Program-made: the position numbers and the translations under genes
From: Knufia peltigerae
Taxonomy: Eukaryota > Ascomycota > Eurotiomycetes > Chaetothyriales > Trichomeriaceae
NCBI GenBank assembly: GCA_030247855.1
Contig: JAPDRN010000146.1
Span: 1-64,000, forward strand
Direction: 5' to 3'
DNA length: 64,000 bases
Notes under the pieces: generated by a model
The model's input: the letters and a program-made list of their open reading frames with translations, nothing else
Database searches by the model: none
What the model was told of the DNA's origin: nothing
In this document: piece after piece, positions 21,669 to 33,214 of the stretch
How positions within the stretch are numbered: position 1 is the first letter of the stretch
Layout: each line of letters starts with the position of its first letter

Positions 21669-22428
21669 CTATACGGCTGCCTCTTTCAATTGTCTCGTGA
21701 TATGCCCATTCGCACCTCGTCCTCCCATAGGATCATGATTCTGTCCTTGCCCTTGACGTGCCTTTTCCTGCTCCGCCACGGCGCGGTCCACATCGGCAAA
21801 CCCCTCGTCTACATCTACCCCTTCACCCTGCGCCATACCCATCCAAGCCTTCATCTTGTCCCGCTTGAACTCCTCGAAGTCCCATTCTTTCGGCTCGAGG
21901 GTATCTTCCCCCTCGTCCCACACGTACGTTTCGGCCTCGACATCTTTTTCAAGGACATGCGCGGAGGAGTCCGTGGGGGCCATCTCGTCGAGCCCAACGT
22001 CCTTTAGGACCTGCACCCGGACTTGGCGTCGGACGTACTGATCCCCTTCGAAGATGTCGAGTCTGTAGAGGTCGGCGGACGTCAGGCCCGTCACGAGGCT
22101 ACCACGGACACACGCGGCCGTCGTCGATACACTGTCGCCGGGCGAAGGCAATATGGCAGGGTAGTCCGCGTTACGGACGCGATGGCGCGTGTAGGATTTC
22201 AACAGGGCAGGACGGACCGTCAGACGAGAGGCCTGCGATTCGGAAGGGTTGTGTGTTCCATTGATCACGCGGTGAAGAACGCCGGGGGCCATCAACGTGC
22301 CTGTGGTAGGAGGGATAAATGCAATGTCAGGTGTTTCATGTCTCAGTGAAAGGATGCGTGCGTGTCTAGGTATCTAGACGCATGAACGTACCGTAGAAAA
22401 AGGCCGTGTGTGTATCTGAGTCGGCCAT
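21669..22428 (-). CDS. AIG2/gamma-glutamylcyclotransferase-fold protein
   Basis: Two exons, 22428-22392 and 22300-21669, 222 aa. The 91-bp intron (GTACGT donor, CCACAG acceptor) joins TAFFYG to TLMAPGVLHRVI, giving the FYGTL signature that forms the ligand loop of the AIG2/GGCT fold. The strand pair GSLVTGLTSADLYRLDIFEGDQYVRR carries the catalytic-type Glu in the LDxFEG segment. The C-terminus is a Gln/Gly-rich tail of about 40 residues. Probable gamma-glutamylamine or gamma-glutamyl peptide chemistry; the actual substrate is unknown for most fungal members. Confidence 0.88.
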
Positions 22429-23585
22429 GCTTCGTAAGGACTCGTACTAAGAACAAGGGAAAAGAAAGTTGTTTACGCCGATTCCAAGGCTATACAAAAA
22501 AACAAAAAAAATCTTGGGGATCGGGAATGCGACTGGTGAGGATGGTTCTGCCGGTGGAATTGCGTTCTAGAAATTGTGTAGGGAGGGGACTGCTAGCCTA
22601 TTGCCAACCAGACACAACAGTGTAGAAGAATCTAGTCATGTCCAAAGCTCATTCTCAGAACATACTGTAGGTAGCTAGGTTTGTAGTGAGTCGAAGTGGT
22701 GGTAATCATGGAAGGGCTTCGGGGTGCATCAACATAAGGTAATCTACCGCGATATGCAAATGAAACTGGAGACCCGATAATGTGTGTGTTTCCAGTAGTG
22801 ACAGCGACAACGACATCATCCCGCCGTCCTTTGTCTAGCTGCGGCTTCCACACAACTAACAATTCGAATTGGAAAGTGCGCCGACATCCGTCATGCGGAT
22901 AACCATCTCAGCCTTGTTCTCTCTGCACTTTCGAAATCTCAGCCTTGTTTTCCCGGCATCTGAAGCACTCGGTTCTTACGGCGTATGACGAGCGCTAATC
23001 TCAGCACCCGATCGAGAGACGTCAATCAGTGCTCCGTACGCATTTCACATGTCACAATTACCACAACTATTTTTGTACGGCATGTAAAAGACCCTGAATT
23101 CGAAGAACTTAGTTCTCAATAGAATTTTTTGTTTCTCGGATCTGCGGAAGGAGATTTTGATACTGATACGGCGGCTTTCTAGCCGGAACTATTCGTTGTG
23201 TACCTCCCTTGATGTGATGCCAGACTTTCGCTCCCGGAGTGTCCCAATCCTCCGGACCATTATCAGTGTAACACAACCAATATGTGATTCATCTAGTCTG
23301 CTCTAGCATTTTCATCTACGTAAGGCTTGCACAGAACATACTGGAGTGGATCGGATCAACGACACAATGACGTTCGAGGTTGCGTGGCACTGAGGTCTTT
23401 GCTGTCCAGGATGGTAGGTATATATAGTACATATGTACCCTATGCTAGTCATGGGAAGGATACAACCAGCCAAGGCCTTGAGGAGTTGATCACGCCCAAC
23501 CAAGCGTCTTCACTCACTGTAAGTTTAGTACTGAGTCTATCGTCGGAAGTTTTCTGCAACATATTACGATTGCGATCTCCTGGAA
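22429..23585. other. Divergent intergenic region
   Basis: About 1.16 kb with no supportable gene. A GCTCCGTACG copy of the dispersed word is at 23031-23040. The direct pair TCTCAGCCTTGTT occurs at 22908 and 22938. The right part is the promoter of the FMN oxidase gene, with TATATATAG near 23420. Confidence 0.5.
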
Positions 23586-24836
23586 ATGGCGTCCAACACC
23601 CACACCCGTCCGAATATGACAGAGCACGTCGATCAAGACCCCACGAGCTACCAGGCAGCCATCTACCAAAAGGGTCTCAAGTACCAACGATCACCCTTCA
23701 CCTTCAAGTCGCTAGACTGGGAATCTCTGGCGGCGGAACGTCTATCGGTCGAGAGCAAAGGGTATGTCGTGGGCAACGCGGGGACCGGAGAGACCGCACG
23801 CAAGAACCGCGCCGCCTTTGAGAAATGGAGTATCGTACCTCGTCGGCTGGTCGCGACGAACACGTTTCCGGATCTGTCGACGGAGGTCGTGGGCCGCAAG
23901 TTTCCATTTCCTATCGCCATCGCGCCGGTAGGCGTCCAGAAGATCTTCAACCCGGACGGGGAAATCGCCACGGCTCGCGCCGCGGCGCGAGAGCGTGTAC
24001 CCTACATCATGTCGACGGCGAGCAGTACGTCGATCGAAGACGTCGCCGCGGCCAACGGCGACGGCGCCCGGTGGTATCAACTTTACTGGCCTTCGAACGA
24101 GCACAACGACATCACCGTGTCTATCCTGCGGCGCGCCAAGCAGAATGGCTTCTCCGCCCTCGTCGTGACGCTGGACACGTACATCCTCGGCTGGCGCCCG
24201 TCCGACATGGACAACGGCTACAATCCGTTCCTCCGGAGTGACCAGATCGGCGTGGCCGTCGGTTTTACGGACCCGGTGTTTCGCGCGCAGTTCAAGAAGA
24301 GACACAACGTCGAGGTGGAAGAAAACCTCGGGGCCGCCGCCGCCGAGTGGACCCGCACCGTCTTCCCCGGCTTCAGCCACGGCTGGGACGACGTCAAGTT
24401 CCTCCAGGAGCACTTTGACGGCCCCATCATCCTGAAGGGGATCCAGACCGTCGCCGACGCCCAAAAGGCCGTCGAGATCGGCGTCCAGGGCATCGTGGTG
24501 AGCAACCACGGTGGCCGACAGACTGATGGAGGTAACTCGTCGCTCGGCGTTCTACCGAAAATCGTCGACGCCGTCGGGTCGAAACTCGACGTCCTCTTCG
24601 ACTCGGGCGTCAGGGCGGGCGCGGACGTCGCAAAGGCAATGGCGCTGGGAGCGAAGATGTGCCTCATAGGTCGGCCGTACGTCTACGGCCTCGCCCTCGG
24701 GGGAGAGGAAGGGGTGAGCCACGTGCTGAAGTCGCTGTCGGGAGACCTCGAGTTGACGTTGCACCTCGCGGGGGTGCCGAGTGCGTCTCCCAAGGACCTG
24801 AATCGATCCGTGCTGGTGAGGGAGGACGATCTCTGA
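23586..24836 (+). CDS. FMN-dependent alpha-hydroxy-acid dehydrogenase/oxidase (lactate 2-monooxygenase-like)
   Basis: Single exon, 416 aa, TIM-barrel flavoenzyme that oxidises 2-hydroxyacids to 2-oxoacids. FMN- and substrate-binding signatures are PIAIAPVGVQKIFNPDGE, the ARWYQLYW block, and the active-site VSNHGGRQTDGG with the catalytic His and substrate-binding Arg. A downstream DSGVRAGADVAKAMALGAKMCLIGRPY completes the phosphate-binding site. Residues 1-45 are a poorly conserved leader, and MSTASSTSIEDVA is typical of the branch that includes lactate 2-monooxygenase. The internal loop after VTLDTYILGWRPSDMDNGY is long, also as in that branch. No cytochrome b5 domain, unlike the paralogous enzyme at 59-61 kb. 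High GC third positions compared with flanks. Confidence 0.93.
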   Translation: MASNTHTRPNMTEHVDQDPTSYQAAIYQKGLKYQRSPFTFKSLDWESLAAERLSVESKGYVVGNAGTGETARKNRAAFEKWSIVPRRLVATNTFPDLSTEVVGRKFPFPIAIAPVGVQKIFNPDGEIATARAAARERVPYIMSTASSTSIEDVAAANGDGARWYQLYWPSNEHNDITVSILRRAKQNGFSALVVTLDTYILGWRPSDMDNGYNPFLRSDQIGVAVGFTDPVFRAQFKKRHNVEVEENLGAAAAEWTRTVFPGFSHGWDDVKFLQEHFDGPIILKGIQTVADAQKAVEIGVQGIVVSNHGGRQTDGGNSSLGVLPKIVDAVGSKLDVLFDSGVRAGADVAKAMALGAKMCLIGRPYVYGLALGGEEGVSHVLKSLSGDLELTLHLAGVPSASPKDLNRSVLVREDDL

Positions 24837-25193
24837 GACATATCCCTACAATAACCTGTCGTTTCATTGTACCTCTAGCAATGCAAGCCTCAGTTACACT
24901 GTACCCAAGCCCTGATAAGTTATACGCCGATTTAGGGCAACATGAGCCCATTGTCAATGAAATCAAAATGAGGGTATTACTTTTGTGAAAGTATGGCATG
25001 AAGACTTTGTCGTACATGAAATTGTATTGAAAGACGCGATTGTATTTCATCGCCTCTTTCGAAAAGCTTTATAAATGTCAAAAGAATCCCACAACTCCGC
25101 GCATGGGGATATCATTATTGTCCATAACAATACAAAATAATCTTGAAGGAATCATCAGCCGTTGCCGTTATCGCATTTCAAAACAGTTGAAGT
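24837..25193. other. Convergent intergenic region
   Basis: AT-rich 3' flanks of two convergent genes. No ORF of interest. Confidence 0.5.
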
Positions 25194-26148
25194 TTAAAAA
25201 AGAAGACCTCCTAGGAGTAGACCTCCAAGCAAACCACCAGCCTGCAAAGATTTTGTTAGTAAGATTGATGTTGACAAGGCTTTTAAGGAAAAGAGAGAGA
25301 TAATAAGTACTCACAATTGGGAGGCCAGCACCACCACCATAGTAACCACCATATGGGCGTCCGTATGGATAGCCAGGCCGGATGAACCTCGCATTGGGGT
25401 TTGCGTACGGTCCACTGGAATAAGGGTTCACCCCGTATCCTCTGTTGCCGTAACCTCCTCCGTAGCCATAGCCAGGATTTGAAGGTTCAATGTAGATGTC
25501 TCTTCCGTCCCTGTCTTTGGCGAAGAACTGAGGTTGACCAGTCATTTCCGCCCTTTGCATCGCCTGTCGAAGTCGCATGTGTGCCTCGTAGTATTCGCGC
25601 TCCTCCTGCTCCCGCTGGGCTCTGTTCTTGACTCGCTCATCGTGGGTCGTTCCGGTTACTTTGTCTTTCAGTTTTTCACCAAAGCTCTTCTTCGTTGCAG
25701 CACCCTGCTGCTGCGACTGATGACGACTGTTATTCGGACGAGGTGGCAACTCGGGAAACGCATGGTGGTCCTTGTCGTCGGGTGGCTCGGGTGTGTGCGC
25801 GGCCCGCCTTCTCATCTGGTTCTCCTCGTCTTGGAGTCTCTCGCGTTCTTCGGAACTCAGGCTCTTGACGACGTCGGGATTGTCGAGGGGATGCTCCCAG
25901 TACGACTTGGGCGGGTCCTCTTTGGTGTTGACGAAGAATTGGTGGTTCTCCTTGGGATCATACGAGCGCACCCATCCTTCTGGCAAAGGCCGCTGGAGGT
26001 CTTCCATTGACCTTCTGTCTGAAGCTGGAATGCCATTCTTTGACTGTGGAACCTCGAGGTGCGATGACGGCTGCTCCGGTTTTGATGGGGTGGCCGAGGA
26101 TCCAGTGGCGACCGCATAGGACGGAGGGGGTTCTGGAGGCGCGGACAT
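25194..26148 (-). CDS. WW-domain protein with Gly/Tyr-rich C-terminus
   Basis: Exons 26148-25315 and 25241-25194, 293 aa. One WW domain at 54-88, with its two tryptophans at W59 and W84 (LPEGWVRSYDP ... SYWEHP). A PPSY motif at residues 8-11 is itself a class I WW ligand, so intra- or intermolecular WW binding is possible. The middle is charged and coiled-coil-like (ERERLQDEENQMRRR, KNRAQREQEERE). The C-terminus is Gly/Tyr/Pro-rich and ends in an intron-encoded glycine-leucine tail AGGLLGGLLLGGLLF, a hydrophobic end that could insert in a membrane. The 73-bp intron has GTGAGT and TTTGCAG. Met at 26148 preferred; an upstream in-frame Met at 26181 adds 11 residues. Function in fungi not established. 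Confidence 0.88.
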
Positions 26149-27216
26149 GATGGTCGATCGGGTGTAGATGGGTGATAACAATGATTTTGCGAGATCGAAG
26201 GTGAGAAAAAGGAAGGGATTCAGACGTCCGTTGGGGCGAACTAAATAATAACTGAACTAGTGGTCGTATCTGCCTGCGGAAGCGAGGAGATCAGCAGAGA
26301 ATGTAGAGAGTCGTGATGATAATTCAAATACAAGTGAGGCTCATCAACACCAGAGCATCAGCGTCGCCCATGCTGGTGACGCAATGCTTATCTCTTTGGG
26401 GCTTAGATTCAACTTGAGCTGTTTAACTGAGCGTGGCTGTGCTTCAACCTAACAGGGAAGGAGTGCCGAAAGCCACAGTTGCGTTTTCAGATCCTTTAAT
26501 CCTCCGTAGCGGTACGAATACGAGTACGGAGTACTAATTAGTGCCAATGGACGTCTAACATACAGAGCTTTCTCTTTTCCTGTCACAACACAACACGATA
26601 CGTGATATATTCTACCTAATATTGGTCTTGTTTCATTTCCCCTCCAAATGATTTCTATGAGTCCCACGCTGTCTGTGTACAAGGTAGTTTGGGAGTGCGC
26701 CTTGCCCTCCACCTTTTGAGTTTCGTACCAACCAACGATCCTACAAGTTGCGTGTTGATTGATGATGAGACAAGGACGGAGCATTGACTTCACTTCTTGA
26801 CGGAACACAATGCATTACAAAACACTTGATTTCCTGTTGTTCTCATCCTATGGCGAACCATAAGCTCAACGTTTTGGCCTATGATCTAACTTTTCTTTGC
26901 TTTTCTATATTCCCATCTCTCATTTCAACTCAAATGATGCTCACTCTAGGCAGCAACACAGGCCTATATTAGGTAGGTAGATCTCCCCTGCCTGCCGCGC
27001 TTTGCTTTATTATATTCTTCCATAAGCCAAAGAACACAGACGTCACAAAGTTGCTGCAGCTCATTCAGGGTCTGTGAAGATGAAATTTCCGTTCTGGATC
27101 AACCTTGTCCGAAAATGGTCATCATCGCGCCGACTTCTTGTCACCCTGGATGTACAAACGAGCAGTCTTCATAATGTAAGCTTCACCGAAAGAGTTGTGA
27201 TTGTGCGACAGAATTC
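26149..27216. other. Intergenic, no gene seen
   Basis: Promoter of the WW gene and flank of the F-box pseudogene. Contains TACGGAGTAC at 26525-26534 and TAGGTAGGTAG near 26970. Confidence 0.5.
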
Positions 27217-28194
27217 ATGAAGAAATCGCAACAGGACAAAACCGTGAAGGCTGCTGCAGTAGCACAACAGGACCATGATGAGCTATGCTCTCTCCTCGAT
27301 CTTCCCAACGAATGAATCCTCGCGATTGCGAGTCATCTGAGCCTGGAGAGTCTGCTCCTACTGAGTATTTCGTGTCGACGGCTTCATGTGCTTCTCAACT
27401 TTTCATTCGACATGGCACTTGATATGGACAAAGCCAGAAAGGTGCAATTTCTGCAACTTCTCGAAATCGATCTCCCAGAATATCTAACATGTCGCCACTG
27501 CGCCCGGCTCTTTCTCTGGCGAAGAAGGATAGAGGGCCCACAAAAATGTCCGTGCTTCAAGCCCTTCCTGTGCGACCCTTCGTATCGGCTAGGGTCAACT
27601 GACCAGGCTCTCATAGAGGGAAAATCAGCTCATCTGGATCTGGGTCCTGAGCTGGTCGACCTACTCTTGAGGGCCCATGAGTACGGGCCTCTTTATGGTC
27701 TGCCTGTATCTTTCTTGAACGTAAACCAGATTATTCTGGACAGATTATTTCGAACACACGAGGCACGCTTGGTGGATGGTCAACTCCTTTCGGCCACTCG
27801 GATAGGAGGGGAGGTAGATCTAAGAGAAGAAATGTGCGTACTGAACAGCATGTTTGTCAATGGCGGATGAAATCATCTGTGCGGGACACTCAGTCGGGTT
27901 ATGTTTCAGACCGCGACATTCGAGGAAGGCATCCTTGCAATGACGATAGGCTCGGAGAGGTCCGATGTGTTCAAGTGTGACATGTGCGAAACCGACTACC
28001 AACTACAGTCGATAAGGCTTACTGCGATTCGGGCAAAACTTGTCCTGGAATGCTGGAAACAATTTGGTCGGCAACACGCAGACACGATTTCTACCAAGCA
28101 GTTGTTTCAATTCAAAGCATTGCAACTTGATGCTGATGCAGTATCGCAGAGGGATGTGCGAGCAATCTTTGAGTCAACAATGGGCCAAGTATGA
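27217..28194 (+). pseudogene. F-box protein pseudogene with two in-frame stops
   Basis: One plus-strand frame reads MKKSQQDKTV, then an F-box LCSLLDLPNE-stop-ILAIASHLSLESL with LSISCRRLH, then about 180 codons with a Cys-rich motif (CRHCARLF, CPCFKPFLC), a second in-frame TGA at 27868-27870, and more open frame with FKCDMCETDY up to 28194. The first TGA (27313-27315) sits exactly where F-box proteins have a variable residue between LPNE and IL, so it is not an intron. Both TGA codons could come from CGA by one C-to-T change. After 28194 homologous-looking sequence continues in another frame (KYEYLYRETVKGSSETIRQ) to about 28340 and again to 28560, suggesting a frameshift or lost intron. Probably not functional unless readthrough occurs. 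Confidence 0.65.
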
Positions 28195-31100
28195 GTACTT
28201 GTACAGGGAAACTGTCAAAGGCAGCTCCGAAACGATTCGGCAGGAATACTGGGAGTCCATAGATTATCGCTCACAGGTTCGCAACCCATCCAAGCACTAT
28301 GCTGTTTCCCGCAGTCTTGAACGGGTTTTACCACGGACCTGAGTGCACAAGAGAAGGCTTACGCCACGACACTGATCTTGAAGAAGAAATGGGAAGCTAG
28401 CGACCGGTCTTTACGGAGTGCCCAGGATGTCGATGAGGAACAAAAGCAGGAGGTCGTTCATGAAGTGGAATTGGGAAGGGACGTCGGGAATGGCGTCAAA
28501 GTTAAGCCTGAAAGCCCTCTCTTGGTTCGATACTATTGCCTCTCGTCGAGACGGGGATGACAACCACACTTCCAGACAGCCTGTACCCAGCATTTAAAAT
28601 CTTGACTTACACCAGGCTTACTGGTGAACACCTCCGGCACAAATGGCCCTTCTATGTTGTCGTCACAGTTGACTTGATACGCACAGTCATGTCGCCCAAG
28701 AAGCCCTCCCAAGATGGATTCCTCCGACTAGTGCAATGCGTTTTGGAAAGCCAAATATCGTAACACCTAGCAGTCATCAATTTCCCAAGAAGCGAACGTC
28801 TTTCAATGATCCATCAGAAAAAGTAAGGACACGTCACCCTATCTCTCATCAAAGCGAAGACGTCAAAGCAATGAAACCATTTGACTCCATGTCCGTGTAT
28901 AGAGTCACCAAGAGTGCAAAGTATGGCAGTCTCGGTACTGATACCATGGCCGTTCTCAATCCATTCGAGGCCCGATTGTACTTCTACCACATTAAAGGAG
29001 TACCACCTGCTTTGCACGGAATCACCGGTCTCTGGGATGGCGAGCGACCTCTGCCCACTCGAGACTCAAATTGATAGTGACAACTTCTCGTTTCGCCTAA
29101 CGTATCGGGAAAACCAGCGCTATCACTCGGAACAAACCCGTTGGGCCCACCCGTTCTGACCGGTGGGCTGGTGACGGTGGCTTTAGGTCAGTCACCTACA
29201 GTACGTACATAAAGCACACGTACGGATACGGATAGGGATAACCTTGTCTCTCGTATTCAACGCGGGGGGGCTTTTTTTTTTTACCAAGCCGCGGGCTTTA
29301 CCCGACACGGTCAATACCCCGGACGCACTTGTTGATGACAAGACGTGGCGGCGTCTGTCTTTGCAGACGGTCTGGGCGTACCAAAAGCGTCTCCGTTCTC
29401 AAAACAAGAGTTCTGTAGGTCTGCAGGTCTTTTCGAGGCGACGCCACGCATGGATGGCTATCGCATGTGAAAGGAAAGCGGTCCGCATCAAGTAATTTCT
29501 TGTTTCGTTTTACCGAGGCATGTGTATCGGGTCAAGATCTGTTTCGGATGGTTGTCACGATCAACAACCATCAACAACTGTCGAGAGTTTGATGCGACGG
29601 AGAAAGGGCCTCGAAAGTGGAGGATCATGTCGTCTACCGTACCTACAGTACAACCGTGACAGCTCACTTCCTCTGGTCCTCGAGACAAGACCTACCTACC
29701 GCACGAGGAATTGTAAGGAGGGATCGCTCAGTCTTTTTCGTAAACAAATCCCTGGCGAGTCCACCGAAACGAGCCAAGAGGAAGGATCAAAGTGTGGCAG
29801 TGAGGCATGGCTCGCATATCGGTGTCGGCATCTGGGCACCGAACGTGGCTCCGTCCAAAACACCCGGTGGGAAAAGTGAAGCAATCATCGTCCATCTCTA
29901 TTACCGAGACGGAGAACGGAGTACGGACAACTAGTTTGAGCCAAGATGTCAATCAAGAGATCGCGGGGGCTCGTGCCGGGAAACCAAAAAAAATAAGGAA
30001 ATCTGGAGTGTTAACTAACTCGAACTTTGATAGAGTGTGTTGCTTGTGCTTTCTACAAGAGTGGAGGGAGAGGGAGGCAGGGAGAGACGGAGACGCCGGA
30101 GGGCGAGCACAGCAACAACAACAACATCATCCCACACCTCTCATTAATGGATGGACCTCGATCCTCGTAGGAGAGAGATTACTGACTCAATCAGCCAAGA
30201 GAAGGTTGTTCACTTGGACGCTGGCGCAAACGCCTCCTATTAGTGTCCCCCAAGGACCTCCGAGATGGGTCGGGTCCAACTAATGGTGAATACGAGAAGA
30301 TTTTCATGGATGTGGCTGCGCTTTCTTTTTAGGATCCGTTGTCATTTTTCTTTGTTCGTTCTTTTGACGTCACATCACGGAGAGAGCTACAGCTTTTTAC
30401 CAGAGGCGCGAGGTTGTAAAAATGTCCCAAAAAAGTGGTTTGCAGTACCAAAAGGTACCACTAGGTACGGGACGGCATTGGAGTATTGGGTGACAACAGT
30501 CCTCCCTGTGCAACTAGAATAGCAAAGAGGAAATCGGCGAAATTCGAGATTCGAGATTTTCGAGAAAAATTGTGGAAACATAACGGAGTAGTTTGACACG
30601 CTGACACGCTGACAACGCATTGCAACCCCGTACCTATTGTAGGCAAGTCGCTCCCTTTTGCGGAGAAGGGGAAAGATGAGGAGATGAAGAAATGAAGACA
30701 CAAAGATGGAGAGACCCCAGTCAAGCCAAGGAAACATAGCCCCCCTTTTGCTTTACTTTCGTGGAGTATCCGCAGATACTTGGGTGTGTACGAGCTCTAC
30801 CTACATACCTACATACCTACAGAGTTGGCCGAAGAAGCCGTAAGTGACCGACAGACCGGGCCGGGAGGGTCATCAGATCGGAATCGCCGAGGAGGAGGGA
30901 GGGGGGGGGGAGAGAGACAGAGAGAGAGTGTGTGTGTGTGTCTGCAACTAGGAGATCAAAACAAGAGAACAGGCGAACTTCGGATGCACAATGTACACAC
31001 ACGACAATGAGTCCTTCTATTGTTGCGGGTCCGGATCTTATGCACAAACTGATACTTGGACAACGTGGCTTTCGGTTCGATCAAAGATCCGTTCATACAG

Positions 31101-31477
31101 TACGAGACAAACACATCTCGACGTGTGGCATCTGAAGAGCAGGGGTTTGCAGACTTGTACAGTCCATGCAACCTCCAATTTCCCATGTTGGGGTCTCAGA
31201 ACTCGCCAGGAAGGAAATGTCAGGCAAGGCTGAGAGAGGATAGCAAGAGTACGAACGACCTAGTGCTTCAACATCGTCATCGTTGATGGTATATATTTAA
31301 AAAACCATAGCAACTCGGTCAAATCAAAGAGACTGCTATTATGATGATTGCCGTGACACACCACAATTCCAAACTTCTTCACTCTCTTCGTACGCACGCC
31401 TGGGGCTTGCATGACATACAACCACATCGTCCCGCATCCATCTCGTCCTTCTTCTCATCAGGCGGTCTGAGCTCTTT
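28195..31477. other. Gene-poor stretch downstream of the F-box relic
   Basis: About 3.3 kb. The first 370 bases carry decayed F-box-gene tail. The rest shows only short ORFs without motifs. Notable contents are a poly-T run at 29271-29281, GTACGTAC words near 29200, a TACATACC tetramer-like repeat near 30800, and a purine microsatellite at 30889-30941. Confidence 0.5.
30889..30941. repeat. GGA/G-run/GA/GT compound microsatellite
   Basis: GGAGGAGGGA, a run of ten or more G, GAGAGA repeats, then GTGTGTGTGTGT. Simple sequence, no coding value. Confidence 0.8.
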
Positions 31478-33214
31478 CTAAAATGTATATTTGAATCCTC
31501 GGAGACCCTCGATAGGCTTGCCACCATCGTCGACTCGCTTGTTTGCTTTCCAGAACTTGTAGTCAAGAGCCAAGGTGATGACGATGATCAGAGCGCTGGA
31601 TATCATGCATGTGAGGATACCTGGGTGGTATTTTGGCTTGTCTTGGTCACGGAAGACCGTGCTACCAATGATACCACCGATACCTCCCGCGCCGACCAGG
31701 GTCGCGGAGCAAAGCGCACGCTTCCACTGGCCTCGGATGTTGTTCGCTTGCCAGGTGAGGACACAGGGAACGTTGGCGTTACAGGCTGCCGTGGCAATGA
31801 AGACACCAAAATAGCGAACTCCGACATTGTCGAGATAGCCAAGAAGAGGAAGGCCTTGTACACATATCGTCAGCATACTGTGAAGACTTGGTGGAAATCA
31901 GGGCGCACTTACCAATCAAAAGTAGACACCCATTGATGAGAATAAATGGCGACCGGAGGTGGTATTTGTCTCCAAGTACGGCGAAGGCGTACATGACAAT
32001 GGCAGCAAGAACATAGGGTGGGGAGATGAGACATTGTGAGGCCGCGACACCGAAACCCATGCCCTCATTCAGAATGATTGGCAAAAAGTATGCAATCGCA
32101 TAAGTGTTCGTGGTGGTTAGACCGAAGAGTGCAGCAAACCCCCAGACTTTCAGATCTAGCGCAGACTTGAGGTATTTACCCAACTTGAACTCTTCTGGGA
32201 TTGCATCATGGCGATCTTTCTCGATGCGAGCTACTACAAAGGCAGCCTCCTTTTCATTGAGGAATTTGAACCCAAAGCTGTTGGTGGACAGTTCGGGGAA
32301 ATCAACGATGACCAGATACGAGAAGAGAGCCATTGCGCAAGTGACGACGCCTTGCAGAATAAATATCCATCTCCAGCTGCAGAAAATCAGTACACCATTT
32401 CAAAACGCTAGGAGACCCCGATTGTTTTGCGACTTACCCAGCAATTCCAGGAAGAATGCCAGAGGGTGCATCTGGGTTGGTGGGGGTAGGGCCGTAATGT
32501 TGTCCCCACCACTTGGGTCCTGAACCGTGGTTCTTGAGCTGAGAGAATCCGTAGGCGAGGATGCCAGAAAATGCAGAAGCCATGGATCCGATCAAATAGA
32601 AGACAGCATTTCGCTTCTGCAGTTCATATCGAGGATACCAGCAACTGAGCAGGTACGCGCAGCCTGGGGCAAATCAGTCACAGCGCGTCAAGAGCAAGAG
32701 CCAAGGACTTACCGGGAAAGAAACCAGCCTCAAAGATACCTAGGACCAACCTCAAGGGAATGAGATCATACCAGTCCTTGACGAATCCAAATGTGATCAT
32801 GGTAATACCCCAGAGCAAGGTGATGGTCGGCAAGAAGATGCGGGGTCCGACTTTGCGCAACACCACTGTAGCAGGGGGCTGCAGCAGGACATAGGTGATG
32901 AAGAAGAGAAGGACAATGATGGAGTATCGATTATCGATGAGCTTGAGATCGACGCCCATACCAGCAACGACAGCAATACCGGTGTTGGTTCGATCCATCA
33001 AGGAAACACAGTAGAGGAAGCCGAGAGTCAACACTAGTCGTCTGTCGATGTGTCTGATGATCTTCTTTTGTTCTTGTGGGCTGAAGGCTGCGATGCGAGC
33101 ATCGTTGGCCTTGTCCGAATCGATAGATACTTGAGTCTCAGCTCTCTCGAGCTGATCAATGTCAAGATCTTTTTCCATGATAGCATTGTCATCCGTGTTA
33201 GTCTTTTGATTCAT
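31478..33214 (-). CDS. MFS transporter, anion:cation symporter family (Dal5/Tna1/Vht1-like)
   Basis: Four exons on the minus strand: 33214-32713, 32663-32438, 32376-31913, 31854-31478; 522 aa with about 12 membrane helices. Intron junctions restore FEAGFFPG|CAYLLSCWYPRYELQKR and GIAG|WRWIFILQGVVT, both hallmark blocks of the fungal ACS family of allantoate, nicotinate, vitamin and organic-anion permeases. The N-terminal RHIDRRLVLTLGFLYCVSLMDRTNTG is the family's first-helix signature. The start at 33214 is preferred over an upstream in-frame Met at 33370, which would add 52 atypical residues. The substrate cannot be told. It stands alone, with a long upstream region. Confidence 0.93.

Noticed and set aside
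30889..30941. Possible telomere-like or CRISPR-like repeat
   Set aside because: Simple G/GA/GT microsatellite without spacers or TTAGGG units.
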